A stretch of DNA of 64,000 bases from Oscillospiraceae bacterium (GCA_009777725.1 WRLG01000010.1:1-64000); one strand, 5' to 3'; positions 52,500 to 61,038 are shown, counted from the first letter of the stretch. Made by a program: numbers and translations. Notes: generated by a model not told the origin, from the letters alone.

Positions 52500-52530
52500 A
52501 TGAAACCTCTGCTTTTTGCGGGGGTTTCAT
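52500..52530 (+). terminator. Leaky hairpin between RNA antitoxin and toxin
   Basis: ATGAAACCTCTGC (52500-52512) pairs with GCGGGGGTTTCAT (52518-52530) around a T5 loop, without a long U tail, so some transcripts should read on into the toxin gene, as in other type III loci. Confidence 0.7.
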
Positions 52531-52549
52531 TCAAAAGGTGGTAATTAGT

Positions 52550-53044
52550 TTGGAAATTAAACAGGGGAGTTTTTATTTTATTAAAGACATCTTTTTTGAA
52601 AAAATCGCCGACCCTAACTTAAAGGCGGAACACGAAACAACAAAACGCCCTCATTATATGGCTTTAAGGGACGAAAACACTAATTTATACTGGTTAATTC
52701 CGATTAGCTCAAAGGTTGAGAAATATGAGCGAATAATAAATAACAAGAAAAAGTTGAACAAGCCAACAGACGGAATAAAAATTATCCGCATATTTAACGA
52801 TAAAAGAGCGTTGCTTTTTCAAGATATGTTCCCTATATTGGAAAAATTTATTCAAGAACCTTATATAAAGGGAAACCAAATTGTTTCCGTTGAAAGCCAA
52901 AAATTAATACTTGAACTCAATAAAAATGCGAAAAATATAATTAACAAAATACATAGGGGCGTTAAATTTACCCCTACTCAACCTAATGTAATCAAAATAG
53001 AGAAAATCATGCTGTCTGAACTTGAAAAATTACATTTTTCTTGA
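52550..53044 (+). CDS. Type III toxin (CptN/ToxN-like endoribonuclease)
   Basis: 164 residues from TTG 52550, chosen for the AAAGGTGG site (an upstream in-frame GTG 52538 lacks one). KQGSFYFIKDIFFEK, LYWLIPISSKVEKYERII and the alpha-beta pattern through FQDMFPILEKFIQEPYI match, from memory, the type III toxin family with a MazF-like core. The toxin cleaves RNA and is held inactive by the repeat RNA just upstream; such systems often stop phage. Its stop codon overlaps the dacF promoter. Confidence 0.75.
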   Translation: MEIKQGSFYFIKDIFFEKIADPNLKAEHETTKRPHYMALRDENTNLYWLIPISSKVEKYERIINNKKKLNKPTDGIKIIRIFNDKRALLFQDMFPILEKFIQEPYIKGNQIVSVESQKLILELNKNAKNIINKIHRGVKFTPTQPNVIKIEKIMLSELEKLHFS

Positions 53045-53069
53045 CAAAGGGGCTTGAATATGGTATGAT
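53041..53069 (+). promoter_or_regulatory. Promoter of dacF
   Basis: TTGACA (53041-53046), 17-base spacer, TATGAT (53064-53069). Confidence 0.8.
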
Positions 53070-53106
53070 TAAAGCAATTGATAATTGAGAAAGGTTTGTT
53101 TAAAAT

Positions 53107-54210
53107 ATGGGAAAAAAGGTTAACCGAGGTGTTAAGCCGAAGGTTAATGGGAAAAAGGTGTTAAAGCGTATCCGCGCTGTTTTTATTATGCTTTTGTTAG
53201 GCGGTGCGGGCTTCGGTATTTATAAATTGTCAAGTTCTGTTGAACGCCCCGATTTAACTGTTGACTCGGTGAATTATGCAAGAATGTCATTTTTTGAGGG
53301 AGCGTTATACTCAGCCGAGGAGCACGATGATTCGGACAGCGAGGATAACGCAGTAGCGGCTTTCCTCCCTCAGCTTTTTGAAGAAAATTATCCTCTGGAG
53401 GTTGAAACGGAGTCGCAGTACATTTTAGTTTACGATGTTACCGCCAACGAAATATTATACGCCAAAAACGCGAACGTGCGGTGCTACCCCGCCAGCACGA
53501 CAAAAATACTTACAGCCGCCGTTATCCTCGACAATGTTGACGAGAGCTTTGAATTTACGGCGGGAGATGAGCTTGATTTTGTAAACCCCGGTTCAAGCCT
53601 TGCATATTTGAGCAGGGGTAATGTTTTAAATACGGAAATGGTTATTGATGCTTTAATGCTGGCTTCGGGTAATGATGCTTCCTATACGGCGGCGGCTAAT
53701 GTCGGGCGGTTTATAACGGGCGACCCGAGCCTGAGCGCGCGCCAAGCGACCGATGCTTTCGTATACGCCATGAATGATACCTTGAAAAAAATAGGCGCGG
53801 ACGACACCGTATTCACCAACCCCGATGGCTTCCATGACGATGACCACTACACCACCCTTGCCGACATGCTGAAAGTAACGCTTTATTCTAAAGATAAGCC
53901 CTTGATTAAAGAATCGGCGAAAAAGACGGACAGATACGCCGAGTATCTTACAGGCGAAACGGTTTATTGGCAAAATTCAAACAGGCTGATTAACTCAAGC
54001 AATGATATTTACTATATGTACGCCACAGGGCTGAAAACAGGCATGACCGACCAAGCGGGCTATTGCGTTGTAGCTACGGCGGAGCGGTTCGGGCATGAGG
54101 TTATCTGTATGGTGTTCGGCGGGGCGGCTTCGGACATAAGGTGGAATGACACAATAGCCCTGCTTGACGGCGCGTTTGAGTATATTAAAAAAGAAGCAGC
54201 TGACGATTGA
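53107..54210 (+). CDS. D-alanyl-D-alanine carboxypeptidase
   Basis: 367 residues. N-terminal membrane anchor (about residues 20-40), then a low-molecular-weight penicillin-binding protein domain (peptidase S11): PASTTKILTAA has the catalytic Ser-x-x-Lys, ASGNDAS the second motif, and GLKTGMTDQAGY the KTG. It trims the terminal D-Ala of peptidoglycan stem peptides outside the cell (DacF-like). The C-terminal DacA beta domain seems absent. Followed 17 bases later by uppP, another wall gene. Confidence 0.9.
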   Translation: MGKKVNRGVKPKVNGKKVLKRIRAVFIMLLLGGAGFGIYKLSSSVERPDLTVDSVNYARMSFFEGALYSAEEHDDSDSEDNAVAAFLPQLFEENYPLEVETESQYILVYDVTANEILYAKNANVRCYPASTTKILTAAVILDNVDESFEFTAGDELDFVNPGSSLAYLSRGNVLNTEMVIDALMLASGNDASYTAAANVGRFITGDPSLSARQATDAFVYAMNDTLKKIGADDTVFTNPDGFHDDDHYTTLADMLKVTLYSKDKPLIKESAKKTDRYAEYLTGETVYWQNSNRLINSSNDIYYMYATGLKTGMTDQAGYCVVATAERFGHEVICMVFGGAASDIRWNDTIALLDGAFEYIKKEAADD

Positions 54211-54227
54211 TAACGGGAGGTCTGTTC

Positions 54228-55073
54228 ATGACGGTATTTGAAGCAATTATTCAAGGGATTGTACAGGGGCTGACGGAATTTCTGCCCGTTTCAAGCTCGG
54301 GGCATTTAGCTTTGGCATCTTACTTTTTCGGCACATCGGGGGAAGAAACGGTCATTTTAATGCTCGTACTTCACTTGGGGACGCTGGTCGCGGTTTTCGC
54401 GGCTTTTCGGGAGAAGATAAAGGCTCTCATAATTGAAGCCTTTGCAATGGTCAAGGCTCTGTTTACGGGGCAATTTAAATGGAAAGAGATGAACCTTGAA
54501 CGCCGAATGCTCATGATGGTCATTATATCAATCCTGCCGCTTTTCGGGTTTTACATATTCAAGGATTTTTTTATCGGGCTTGCCTCGGGGGGCAACATGA
54601 TTATAGTAGGCGTTGCATTTTTATATACCTCCGCCCTGCTTTTCCTAAGCACAAAGGCAAAGGAGGGGAATCGCCTTGCAGGCGAAACAACGGTAAAGGC
54701 GGCTTTGTTTATCGGGGTTTTTCAAGGAATCGCGCTGATTCCGGGCATTTCCCGCTCCGGCTCGACCATTTCGGCGGGCTTGTTAAGCGGGCTTAAACGC
54801 AAGGAAGCGGTTGAATACAGCTTCATTTTAGGAATCCCCGTAATTTTAGCGGGCGCGGTTGTTGAACTGAAGGGGCTAGGCGAAAGTGCGGCGGATTTAA
54901 ACATAGTCGCCCTTTTAATCGGCTTTATAACCGCCGCTGTCGTTGGGTATCTTTCTATTAAACTGGTAAAGTACCTCGTAGCTACCGACAGGTTCAGAAT
55001 TTTCGCTTACTATACTCTCGCTCTTGGTGTTTTAACAATTTGTTTAGGGGTTTATGACAAAGTTAACAGTTAA
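54228..55073 (+). CDS. uppP: Undecaprenyl-diphosphatase
   Basis: 281 residues from ATG 54228 (GGGAGG upstream). BacA/UppP family with about eight hydrophobic segments; QGIVQGLTEFLPVSSSGHLAL and IPGISRSGSTISAGLL are the two conserved active-site loops. Recycles the undecaprenyl carrier for peptidoglycan synthesis and gives bacitracin resistance. Operon with the D,D-carboxypeptidase. Confidence 0.95.
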   Translation: MTVFEAIIQGIVQGLTEFLPVSSSGHLALASYFFGTSGEETVILMLVLHLGTLVAVFAAFREKIKALIIEAFAMVKALFTGQFKWKEMNLERRMLMMVIISILPLFGFYIFKDFFIGLASGGNMIIVGVAFLYTSALLFLSTKAKEGNRLAGETTVKAALFIGVFQGIALIPGISRSGSTISAGLLSGLKRKEAVEYSFILGIPVILAGAVVELKGLGESAADLNIVALLIGFITAAVVGYLSIKLVKYLVATDRFRIFAYYTLALGVLTICLGVYDKVNS

Positions 55074-55105
55074 AGGGGATTTTAGTTTATGAAATTAATG
55101 ATATG

Positions 55106-55384
55106 CTATAAAATACCAAGGCTCCTAATTAAAAGCATACTGTCAAAAAACGCTTTTTTGTATAGGTACTTTGTTTCCTTTTCGTATATATCCTTTAAAT
55201 CCCTAAAATACTCATAAGCAAATTCGCACTCATCGTTCTTAAATACACTTTCACATTCTCGGTGTATTTGTTCATTCTTTTCAAGCAGTAACTTATATTC
55301 ATCTGTTTCGTGATACTCGTTTAACGAGCTTTCATAAAGGACTGAAATAAGCTTGTCTGTGATATTTAGAGTGTTGGTGTTCAT
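55106..55384 (-). CDS. Small helical protein, DUF6809-like
   Basis: 92 residues, GGGGA upstream of ATG. Highly charged helices (LLEKNEQIHRECESVFKN, YFRDLKDIYEKETKYLYK) ending in a hydrophobic FFDSMLLIRSLGIL. The layout is like that of the protein at 15694-15972. Divergent from an XRE-type regulator with back-to-back promoters. Function unknown. Confidence 0.5.
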   Translation of the reverse strand: MNTNTLNITDKLISVLYESSLNEYHETDEYKLLLEKNEQIHRECESVFKNDECEFAYEYFRDLKDIYEKETKYLYKKAFFDSMLLIRSLGIL

Positions 55385-55416
55385 AAGTATTCCCCTTTTT
55401 TATATTGTATACTTAT

Positions 55417-55459
55417 ATTATAACTCTAACTTGTGGATTAGTCAATACCTTGGTATAAT
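55417..55459. promoter_or_regulatory. Overlapping divergent promoters
   Basis: Minus: TTGACT (55445-55440), 17-base spacer, TATAAT (55422-55417). Plus: TTGTGG (55431-55436), 17-base spacer, TATAAT (55454-55459). An inverted repeat ATAAGTAT (55383-55390) / ATACTTAT (55409-55416) lies beside the minus -10 box and could be the XRE operator. Confidence 0.7.
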
Positions 55460-55489
55460 TTTGTGTAATAAATTTTTGGCGGTGATTTT

Positions 55490-55708
55490 GTGAAATTCTC
55501 ACAAATTTTTTCGGAATTGTTGGAAGTACGTAATATAACAGCGTACAAAATCAGCAAAGATACCGGTATATCAGACAGCGTTATAGGGTATTGGAAAAAA
55601 GGCGAACGAACGCCAACGGCTGAAAATTTAATTAAACTTTCAAATTATTTTGATGTTTCGGTTGATTATCTCTTAGGCGTAACGGAAAACCCCGAAATTA
55701 ACAGGTAA
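55490..55708 (+). CDS. XRE-family HTH transcriptional regulator
   Basis: 72 residues from GTG 55490, with GGCGGTGA upstream. Cro/CI-type helix-turn-helix across residues 8-60: NITAYKISKDTGISDSVIGY, WKKGERTPTAENLIKLSNYF and DVSVDYLLG. Nearly all domain, so a simple repressor. It probably controls the shared divergent promoter region. Confidence 0.88.
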   Translation: MKFSQIFSELLEVRNITAYKISKDTGISDSVIGYWKKGERTPTAENLIKLSNYFDVSVDYLLGVTENPEINR

Positions 55709-55746
55709 ATAAATATAACTCAAATAAAAGAAAGGATTGTCAATTT

Positions 55747-56997
55747 ATGAAATTCGGAAAAAGCTTATCTTTGATTCTTGCTTTGGGATTTATATTGTCA
55801 TTTTCATCAGCTTGCAGTAATAGCACTGCTGTTGAGCCGGAGGTATTAATTACGGAAGCGGAGACAGAAGCACAAGCCCCGCCCCCCTCCCCTGTTGCCG
55901 ACCAATTCATTGTCAATACGGCTGATTTTGCGGTCGAGTTGTTCAAGCGTTCTTACGACAAGGAGGAAAACTCACTTGTTTCGCCCGCTTCTGTTTTGTT
56001 TGCTATGTCGATGACGGCGAACGGTGCGAACGGCGAAACTCTGACCCAAATAGAAAATGCTCTGAGCGGCGGGATTCCCATCGCAGAGCTTAACGAGCAT
56101 TTGCGGAATTACAGGCTTTGGCTTCCCAGCGAGGAAAATGCAAAGCTTAGTATAGCAAACTCAATATGGTACATAGACATATTTAATGTGCATGATGAGT
56201 TTTTGCAAGTCAATGAAGATTATTACGATGCGCTGGTAAAATCCGCGCCGTTTGACCAAAGCACAGTGGAGGAAATCAATGCGTGGGTTGAGGAAAATAC
56301 GGACGGTATGATTGATGAGATGATAGAAAATATTCCCGATGGTACTGTTATGTATCTGATTAATGCAGTAGCGTTTGACGCGCAATGGAAAGAACCGTAT
56401 GAGGAGCACCAAGTTCGTGAGCTTGATTTCACCAATATAAATGGTGAAGTGCAAGAAGCAAGCATGATGTATTCAAATGAATCTGTGTATTTGCAAGACG
56501 ATAAAGCAATAGGCTTCATAAAGCCCTACGATTCAAGCTACAGTTTTGCCGCGATTCTGCCTAACGAAGATGTTAGCGTAGATGAATACATATCCTCAAT
56601 GACAGGCAAGAGCCTTATGGAGCTTTTGGGTGGGCAAAGATGGGCAGAGGTTCGTGCAGAGCTTCCGAAATTCAGCTATAAGTACGAAATAGGGCTCATA
56701 CCCCCTCTTGAAGATATGGGGATAACGAATGCTTTTGATGAACACAATGCCGATTTTAAAGGCATTGGCAATAGCCCTGCCGGGAATATCTTTATATCTA
56801 AGGCTATTCACAAAACCTTTATAGAGGTAGATGAAAGAGGCACAAAAGCGGCGGCGGCTACAGGTTTTGAATTGGTAGCGACTTCAGTGCCGAATTACAT
56901 CTATGTTATTCTCAACAGACCTTTTATTTATATGATTATTGATAATGAGACGAATTTGCCGCTGTTTATGGGGGTTTTGAATTCGGTGGACAGTTAG
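55747..56997 (+). CDS. Serpin lipoprotein
   Basis: 416 residues. Lipoprotein signal ending SFSSAC, a short acidic/Pro linker, then a complete serpin domain (NSLVSPASVLFAMSMTANGA, LINAVAFDAQWKEPY, FAAILPNED). The reactive loop hinge GTKAAAATG is of the inhibitory type; counting from the hinge puts the scissile bond at Thr-Ser in ELVATSVPN, so the target would not be a trypsin-like protease. It is a surface-anchored suicide protease inhibitor, known from a few gut Firmicutes. Followed by a strong terminator. Confidence 0.9.
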   Translation: MKFGKSLSLILALGFILSFSSACSNSTAVEPEVLITEAETEAQAPPPSPVADQFIVNTADFAVELFKRSYDKEENSLVSPASVLFAMSMTANGANGETLTQIENALSGGIPIAELNEHLRNYRLWLPSEENAKLSIANSIWYIDIFNVHDEFLQVNEDYYDALVKSAPFDQSTVEEINAWVEENTDGMIDEMIENIPDGTVMYLINAVAFDAQWKEPYEEHQVRELDFTNINGEVQEASMMYSNESVYLQDDKAIGFIKPYDSSYSFAAILPNEDVSVDEYISSMTGKSLMELLGGQRWAEVRAELPKFSYKYEIGLIPPLEDMGITNAFDEHNADFKGIGNSPAGNIFISKAIHKTFIEVDERGTKAAAATGFELVATSVPNYIYVILNRPFIYMIIDNETNLPLFMGVLNSVDS

Positions 56998-57043
56998 CAA
57001 ATTAAAGGAGATTTCGGGTTGTCAGAGCTTGTTTAGGAAATTT

Positions 57044-57080
57044 AAACCCCCTGCTGTGATGAAGCGGCAGGGGGTTTTTT
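57044..57080 (+). terminator. Intrinsic terminator after the serpin gene
   Basis: AAACCCCCTGC (57044-57054) pairs with GCAGGGGGTTT (57067-57077), ending in T6. Confidence 0.9.
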
Positions 57081-57155
57081 GAAAGATGTTATTGTATGTT
57101 ACTGTTTTTTATGGTATTATTATAATTGGGAATTTGGGTTAAGGGGTTGGGTTAG

Positions 57156-58007
57156 ATGAGATGTAAAATGCTTGCTGTTTTGGGGCTTAGTTTGGTTTTG
57201 GGGTTGGCGGGGTGTAACGGCGGCGACGGCGGCGGGGTTGAGCGTTTGGACGTTTATGATTATGTATCTGATATATCTTTATCTGAAACTGAAACGGCAG
57301 AAGAAACAACTGCTCACAGGGAAATTAATATACAAAAAGAATTTGTTGACCCCGATGAGCCGCTTGGTTCTGCTGATGATTTGCTGAATTTGGTTTTTGC
57401 GGCGAAGCGGCAATTGTCTGAAAGAGAAGAATTTTATTTTGGAATGGCAAGCTATACTTTCGGGCTTGTTGACATTGATTTTGACGGGATGCCGGAACTA
57501 TTTTGTATAATGAGTAATTTTGATGATTTTGGGAATTTTATGTATAGGTTTTATTCCTTAAAAGAATCTGATTTTTGCAATAATTTACTTGAATACAAGA
57601 CATATTCCGAGGACTTGGAAGTAATAAAATACATGACAAAAGAGGATAACAGCGAAAAGAGGCTAATTATCTATGACGACCGAGGTCATGCTCATCAATG
57701 GCGAAATGCCGTTTTCTCTGAAATAGTAGCAATGGACGAACTTTTTCACATAAATGAAATAAAAGCTATTAGTTGGAGAGGTGAAGATTATAATTTTAAC
57801 AATCATACTTGGGGAGGTGAATCTAATGGTGAACTAGAGGAATATTTAAAAGACCTTGTTTTGGCAAATTCTGTCTGTGAACCAATCAGTTATCCTTGGC
57901 GGGACATAAAAAACCCGCTCTTTATTGATGAGCAAAAAAAATCTGACGATTATATTTTACTTTATGAGATTTATGACGAATATTTGAAAGTAATTAAAAA
58001 TAATTAA
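57156..58007 (+). CDS. Lipoprotein of unknown function
   Basis: 283 residues. Signal with lipobox GLAGC, then a Gly-rich and Thr/Glu-rich linker (SLSETETAEETTAH). The mature part contains YTFGLVDIDFDGMPELFCIM, a calcium-loop-like segment of the sort seen in FG-GAP/VCBS-like or dockerin-adjacent lipoproteins of Clostridia. The first of three consecutive lipoprotein genes; a ~70-base upstream segment is repeated before the next one. Function not recognised. Confidence 0.6.
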   Translation: MRCKMLAVLGLSLVLGLAGCNGGDGGGVERLDVYDYVSDISLSETETAEETTAHREINIQKEFVDPDEPLGSADDLLNLVFAAKRQLSEREEFYFGMASYTFGLVDIDFDGMPELFCIMSNFDDFGNFMYRFYSLKESDFCNNLLEYKTYSEDLEVIKYMTKEDNSEKRLIIYDDRGHAHQWRNAVFSEIVAMDELFHINEIKAISWRGEDYNFNNHTWGGESNGELEEYLKDLVLANSVCEPISYPWRDIKNPLFIDEQKKSDDYILLYEIYDEYLKVIKNN

Positions 58008-58122
58008 AGGGGAGATTAAATTCTCCCACGCGTCAGAACAGACGGAGGCGTTTCTTGGAAGATGTTATTGTATGTTACTGTTTTTTTATGGTATGGGAAT
58101 TTGAGTTAAGGGGTTGGGGTTT

Positions 58123-58668
58123 ATGAAAATCATGCGAATTATAGTGCTTTGTTTGGTGGGGTTGTTTTGCTTGACGGGGTGTGGGGGCGGCGGGGTTGAG
58201 GCTGATTTGCCTAATGTTTCTATTTTTGAATCGGCGCGCGGAAGTATTGAAACAACTATGTCGGAAGCTGAAACGGAAAAAGAAACAACGGCTACAACAA
58301 TAATAGTTGACGGGCAGACATATTATGACGGAATGGAACTGCTTTATAATAATTGGAAAGGGTTGACTATGAAGACCGCTTCATATAAAGCGGCAAGGGC
58401 ATATTTGCGTTCTGACAGAGATGAGTTAGCTGGCTATCTGCTTGAGCCGGATAGTGTAAATGACTTATACATTTTTGATTCGAGACCGAATATTTTTGAT
58501 ACTTTGACTTATATGTCAGTTGCATACGCTACAATATTTTCTGAAACATACGTGCATATTGGATATGTGTTAGCTTCTGAGAGTAACGATACGCTTACAT
58601 ATTTGGAAGTTTACTTGGTTAAAATTGAAGACGAATGGAAAGTAGAAGAAATTGGTCTTCAAGGTTAA
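58123..58668 (+). CDS. Small lipoprotein, one-domain paralog
   Basis: 181 residues from ATG 58123. Lipobox CLTGC followed by Gly run, then DLPNVSIFESARGSIETTM and a domain with YYDGMELLYNNWKGLTMKTA and SYKAARAYLRSDRDELAGYLL. Residues 1-60 are almost identical to the next protein, and its domain occurs twice there. The repeated upstream segment (58052-58120) has lost the TATAAT present in the copy at 57118-57123. Confidence 0.6.
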   Translation: MKIMRIIVLCLVGLFCLTGCGGGGVEADLPNVSIFESARGSIETTMSEAETEKETTATTIIVDGQTYYDGMELLYNNWKGLTMKTASYKAARAYLRSDRDELAGYLLEPDSVNDLYIFDSRPNIFDTLTYMSVAYATIFSETYVHIGYVLASESNDTLTYLEVYLVKIEDEWKVEEIGLQG

Positions 58669-58695
58669 ATAAAAATTATGAAGGGATGATTTAAA

Positions 58696-59631
58696 ATGGC
58701 GAAAATCATGCGAATTATGGGGCTTTGTTTAGCGTGGTTGTTTTGCTTGGCGGGGTGTGGGGGTGACGGGGGTGAGGCTGATTTGCCTAATGTTTCTATT
58801 TTTGAATCGGCGCGCGGAAGTATTGAAACAACTATGACGGAGGCTGAAACGGAAAAAGAAATAACAGCCGAGCCAATTATTATTGACGGTCAAAAATATT
58901 ATTATGACGGCATGGAGCTGGTTTTCAATAATTGGTTTGGAATGGGAATTAAAATTGCTTCCTATAAAGCGGCAAGGGCTTATTTGAGGAATGACAGAGA
59001 AGAATTGGCGACATACTTACTTGATTCCGATGTTTCGGTTGATTTCAATGAATGCAATATTTTTGACGATACCTTAGCTTATATGTCGCTGGCTACAGGC
59101 AAGGTTATATCTGAAAGTGAGATGCAAATCGGGTATGTTATAGCAGAAGATTTTACCGATGAGCTTTTGTATATGAACATAACGCTGATTAATTCGGGAA
59201 TTATTTGGGAGTGGAAAGTGAGTGCAATTTCAGTTGAATCCGTAACATCGCCTGCTCCGATTGTTATTGATGAGCGGTGGTTTTACTATAATGGTATTGA
59301 GGCGGTTTATAATTATTGGGAAGATATGGACATAAAAACAGCTTCCTATAAAGCGGCAAAAGCATTTTTGAATGGCGACAGTGCCGGAGATGAACTGGCA
59401 AAGCTTCTGCTCAACCCGAATGAAGTTGATTATTGGGGTATTAGCGGAAATAATTTCGTTTTAATGGGATATATGTCACTGGTGTATATCAATTCATCTG
59501 ACGAAGCCGCTCGTATCGGGTATGTGCTTGCTTTTGAGGAAGAAAATGAAATGCCTGTTATTTATTTGGATATGGAACTGATTAAATCTGAAAACACGTG
59601 GAAAATTGAAGAAATTTATCTTCAAGGTTAA
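58696..59631 (+). CDS. Lipoprotein with two tandem copies of the paralog domain
   Basis: 311 residues. Lipobox CLAGC and the same DLPNVSIFESARGSIETTM linker as its neighbour. Two domain copies: YYYDGMELVFNNWFGMGIKI..SYKAARAYLRNDREELATYLL and FYYNGIEAVYNYWEDMDIKT..SYKAAKAFLNGDSAGDELAKLL. It arose by gene and domain duplication. The 27-base spacer to the next gene is nearly identical to the spacer before this gene. Function unknown; surface-exposed. Confidence 0.6.
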   Translation: MAKIMRIMGLCLAWLFCLAGCGGDGGEADLPNVSIFESARGSIETTMTEAETEKEITAEPIIIDGQKYYYDGMELVFNNWFGMGIKIASYKAARAYLRNDREELATYLLDSDVSVDFNECNIFDDTLAYMSLATGKVISESEMQIGYVIAEDFTDELLYMNITLINSGIIWEWKVSAISVESVTSPAPIVIDERWFYYNGIEAVYNYWEDMDIKTASYKAAKAFLNGDSAGDELAKLLLNPNEVDYWGISGNNFVLMGYMSLVYINSSDEAARIGYVLAFEEENEMPVIYLDMELIKSENTWKIEEIYLQG

Positions 59632-59658
59632 AATAAAAATATGAAAGGATGATTTAAA

Positions 59659-60957
59659 ATGGCAAAAATTAAAATTTATTTGTCCCCGTCTGACCAAAAC
59701 AGAAATGTGTGGGGTGCAGATGAGGAGCAAATAGCACAGCTTAACACTAATGAATCGGAGCAAATGCGAGAATTTGCTTTGACATTAAAAGAATACTTTG
59801 AGAGGGCGGGGTTTGAGGTTTATTTGCCTGATTATTATGAATATGTCACTTACGACAATAATAAAAACCCGCTAACCTCCCCGACAAAAAGGATAAACGA
59901 GTCAAATGCGCTTGGAGTTGATTTTCACATTGCGTTACATTCAAATGCCAGCAATACGGACCGCCCCGGACCCGAATTAATTTATTCTGAACATGTTTTA
60001 TCCTCCAAGAGCAAACAGTTGTCAGAATTAATTTTGGCTACTCTCTATGATGAATATGTTTCAAGCGGTAATGCAACCACAAAAGTAAGAGACCTCAAAA
60101 ACAGTAAACAGCTAAACGCAGAAGGAAAACAACAATATAATTTCGCGGAGCTAAGAGAGCCAAACGCTGTTATAGCTTACATTGAAATAGCATTTCACCA
60201 AAACAAATTTGACATCAAATGGATGGAAAACAACTGGAACAGCATAGCAATCGCAATTACGGCAGGTGTAAATTACTATGTCTACGGACTTAGAGATGAA
60301 AGCGGCAATTTGGTTCGCGGGGCGGACGGGAAACCGATTATAGACAAAAACCACCCTAATTACCAAAATTATTTGGACTATTTGAACTTTTTAGAGGGCG
60401 GCGAAGGTGCTCCCCACGAAAACGACCCCGAATTTATTGGACCTATCCTACCTAACTATATGTTACCCCACGAAGAACCCGAACCCGACCTGCAACTAAT
60501 CGAGCTTATGATGCTAACACATATTCGCCCCGATGTTAAAAAAAGCGGGGGCGGATTTTTTATTTGGCGGGGCGATGTTTCTAAAAGCGGTGCTTGCAGT
60601 GCCTGCTCTTCAAGAGACGGCGAAATCAGAGCGCGCATTGACGAGTGGAAAACCCTGCCGCCGCTACACCCTAACTGCAAATGCAAAATAGTACAACTGG
60701 ACGGAATAAGGGCGGGAACGGCAACAATGCAGGGGCTTGGCGGTGTTGATTTTCGATTAAAAACAGGCGGTAAAATCGGCGGGGCAATATATAATAACAG
60801 CAGTAAAAAGTTACCCGACAAATCCGGCAGAATATGGCGGCAAGTGAATATTCAAACACCTTCCGGGCTTAAACAACAGCACGGAATTTTTTATTCTAAT
60901 GATGGGCTGGTATTTATTTCCTATGATGGCGGGGAAAGTTTTTATGCTGTAATTTAG
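59659..60957 (+). CDS. Amidase fused to MuF-like zinc motif and degenerate barnase-like domain
   Basis: 432 residues, no signal peptide. Residues 1-210: N-acetylmuramoyl-L-alanine amidase (Amidase_3, the SPSDQ subtype; HIALHSNA at 90-97 and AYIEIAFHQN at 173-182). Residues 295-345: phage MuF-type motif with C313, C316, H337, C340, C342 in PPLHPNCKC. Residues 370-432 align with barnase (IGGAIYNN, LPDKSGRIWR, FYSNDGLVF) but the catalytic E73, R87 and H102 positions are Q395, G409 and G424. So a wall-cutting module is joined to a probably inactive RNase fold. Ends a lipoprotein cluster. Role unknown; phage-derived effector or inhibitor binder are options. Confidence 0.72.
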   Translation: MAKIKIYLSPSDQNRNVWGADEEQIAQLNTNESEQMREFALTLKEYFERAGFEVYLPDYYEYVTYDNNKNPLTSPTKRINESNALGVDFHIALHSNASNTDRPGPELIYSEHVLSSKSKQLSELILATLYDEYVSSGNATTKVRDLKNSKQLNAEGKQQYNFAELREPNAVIAYIEIAFHQNKFDIKWMENNWNSIAIAITAGVNYYVYGLRDESGNLVRGADGKPIIDKNHPNYQNYLDYLNFLEGGEGAPHENDPEFIGPILPNYMLPHEEPEPDLQLIELMMLTHIRPDVKKSGGGFFIWRGDVSKSGACSACSSRDGEIRARIDEWKTLPPLHPNCKCKIVQLDGIRAGTATMQGLGGVDFRLKTGGKIGGAIYNNSSKKLPDKSGRIWRQVNIQTPSGLKQQHGIFYSNDGLVFISYDGGESFYAVI

Positions 60958-60976
60958 AAACAATTCCCTAATTTAC

Positions 60977-61005
60977 TTGCATGTTTTTTAAAATTATGGT
61001 ATAAT
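60977..61005 (+). promoter_or_regulatory. Promoter of ftsK/spoIIIE
   Basis: TTGCAT (60977-60982), 17-base spacer, TATAAT (61000-61005), 34 bases before ATG 61039. Confidence 0.7.
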
Positions 61006-61038
61006 TATGATATTACGTGATTACGAGGACTGATAAAC

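Larger units (their letters stand above)
52381..52532 (+). ncRNA. Repeat RNA antitoxin of a type III (CptIN/ToxIN-like) system
   Basis: The transcript contains two 45-base tandem repeats (52403-52447, 52448-52492), each with a GTCGC/GCGAC hairpin around TTCCGRYAAT, and partial repeats at both ends (about 52389-52402 and from 52493). It ends in a 13-bp hairpin before the toxin gene. This promoter-repeats-hairpin-toxin order is the defining layout of type III systems, where the toxin RNase cuts the RNA into repeat units that bind and inhibit it. Confidence 0.78.

Noticed and set aside
59659-60957. Prophage as source of the amidase/MuF protein
   Set aside because: No other phage structural, packaging or integration genes nearby; only the one chimeric gene has phage character.
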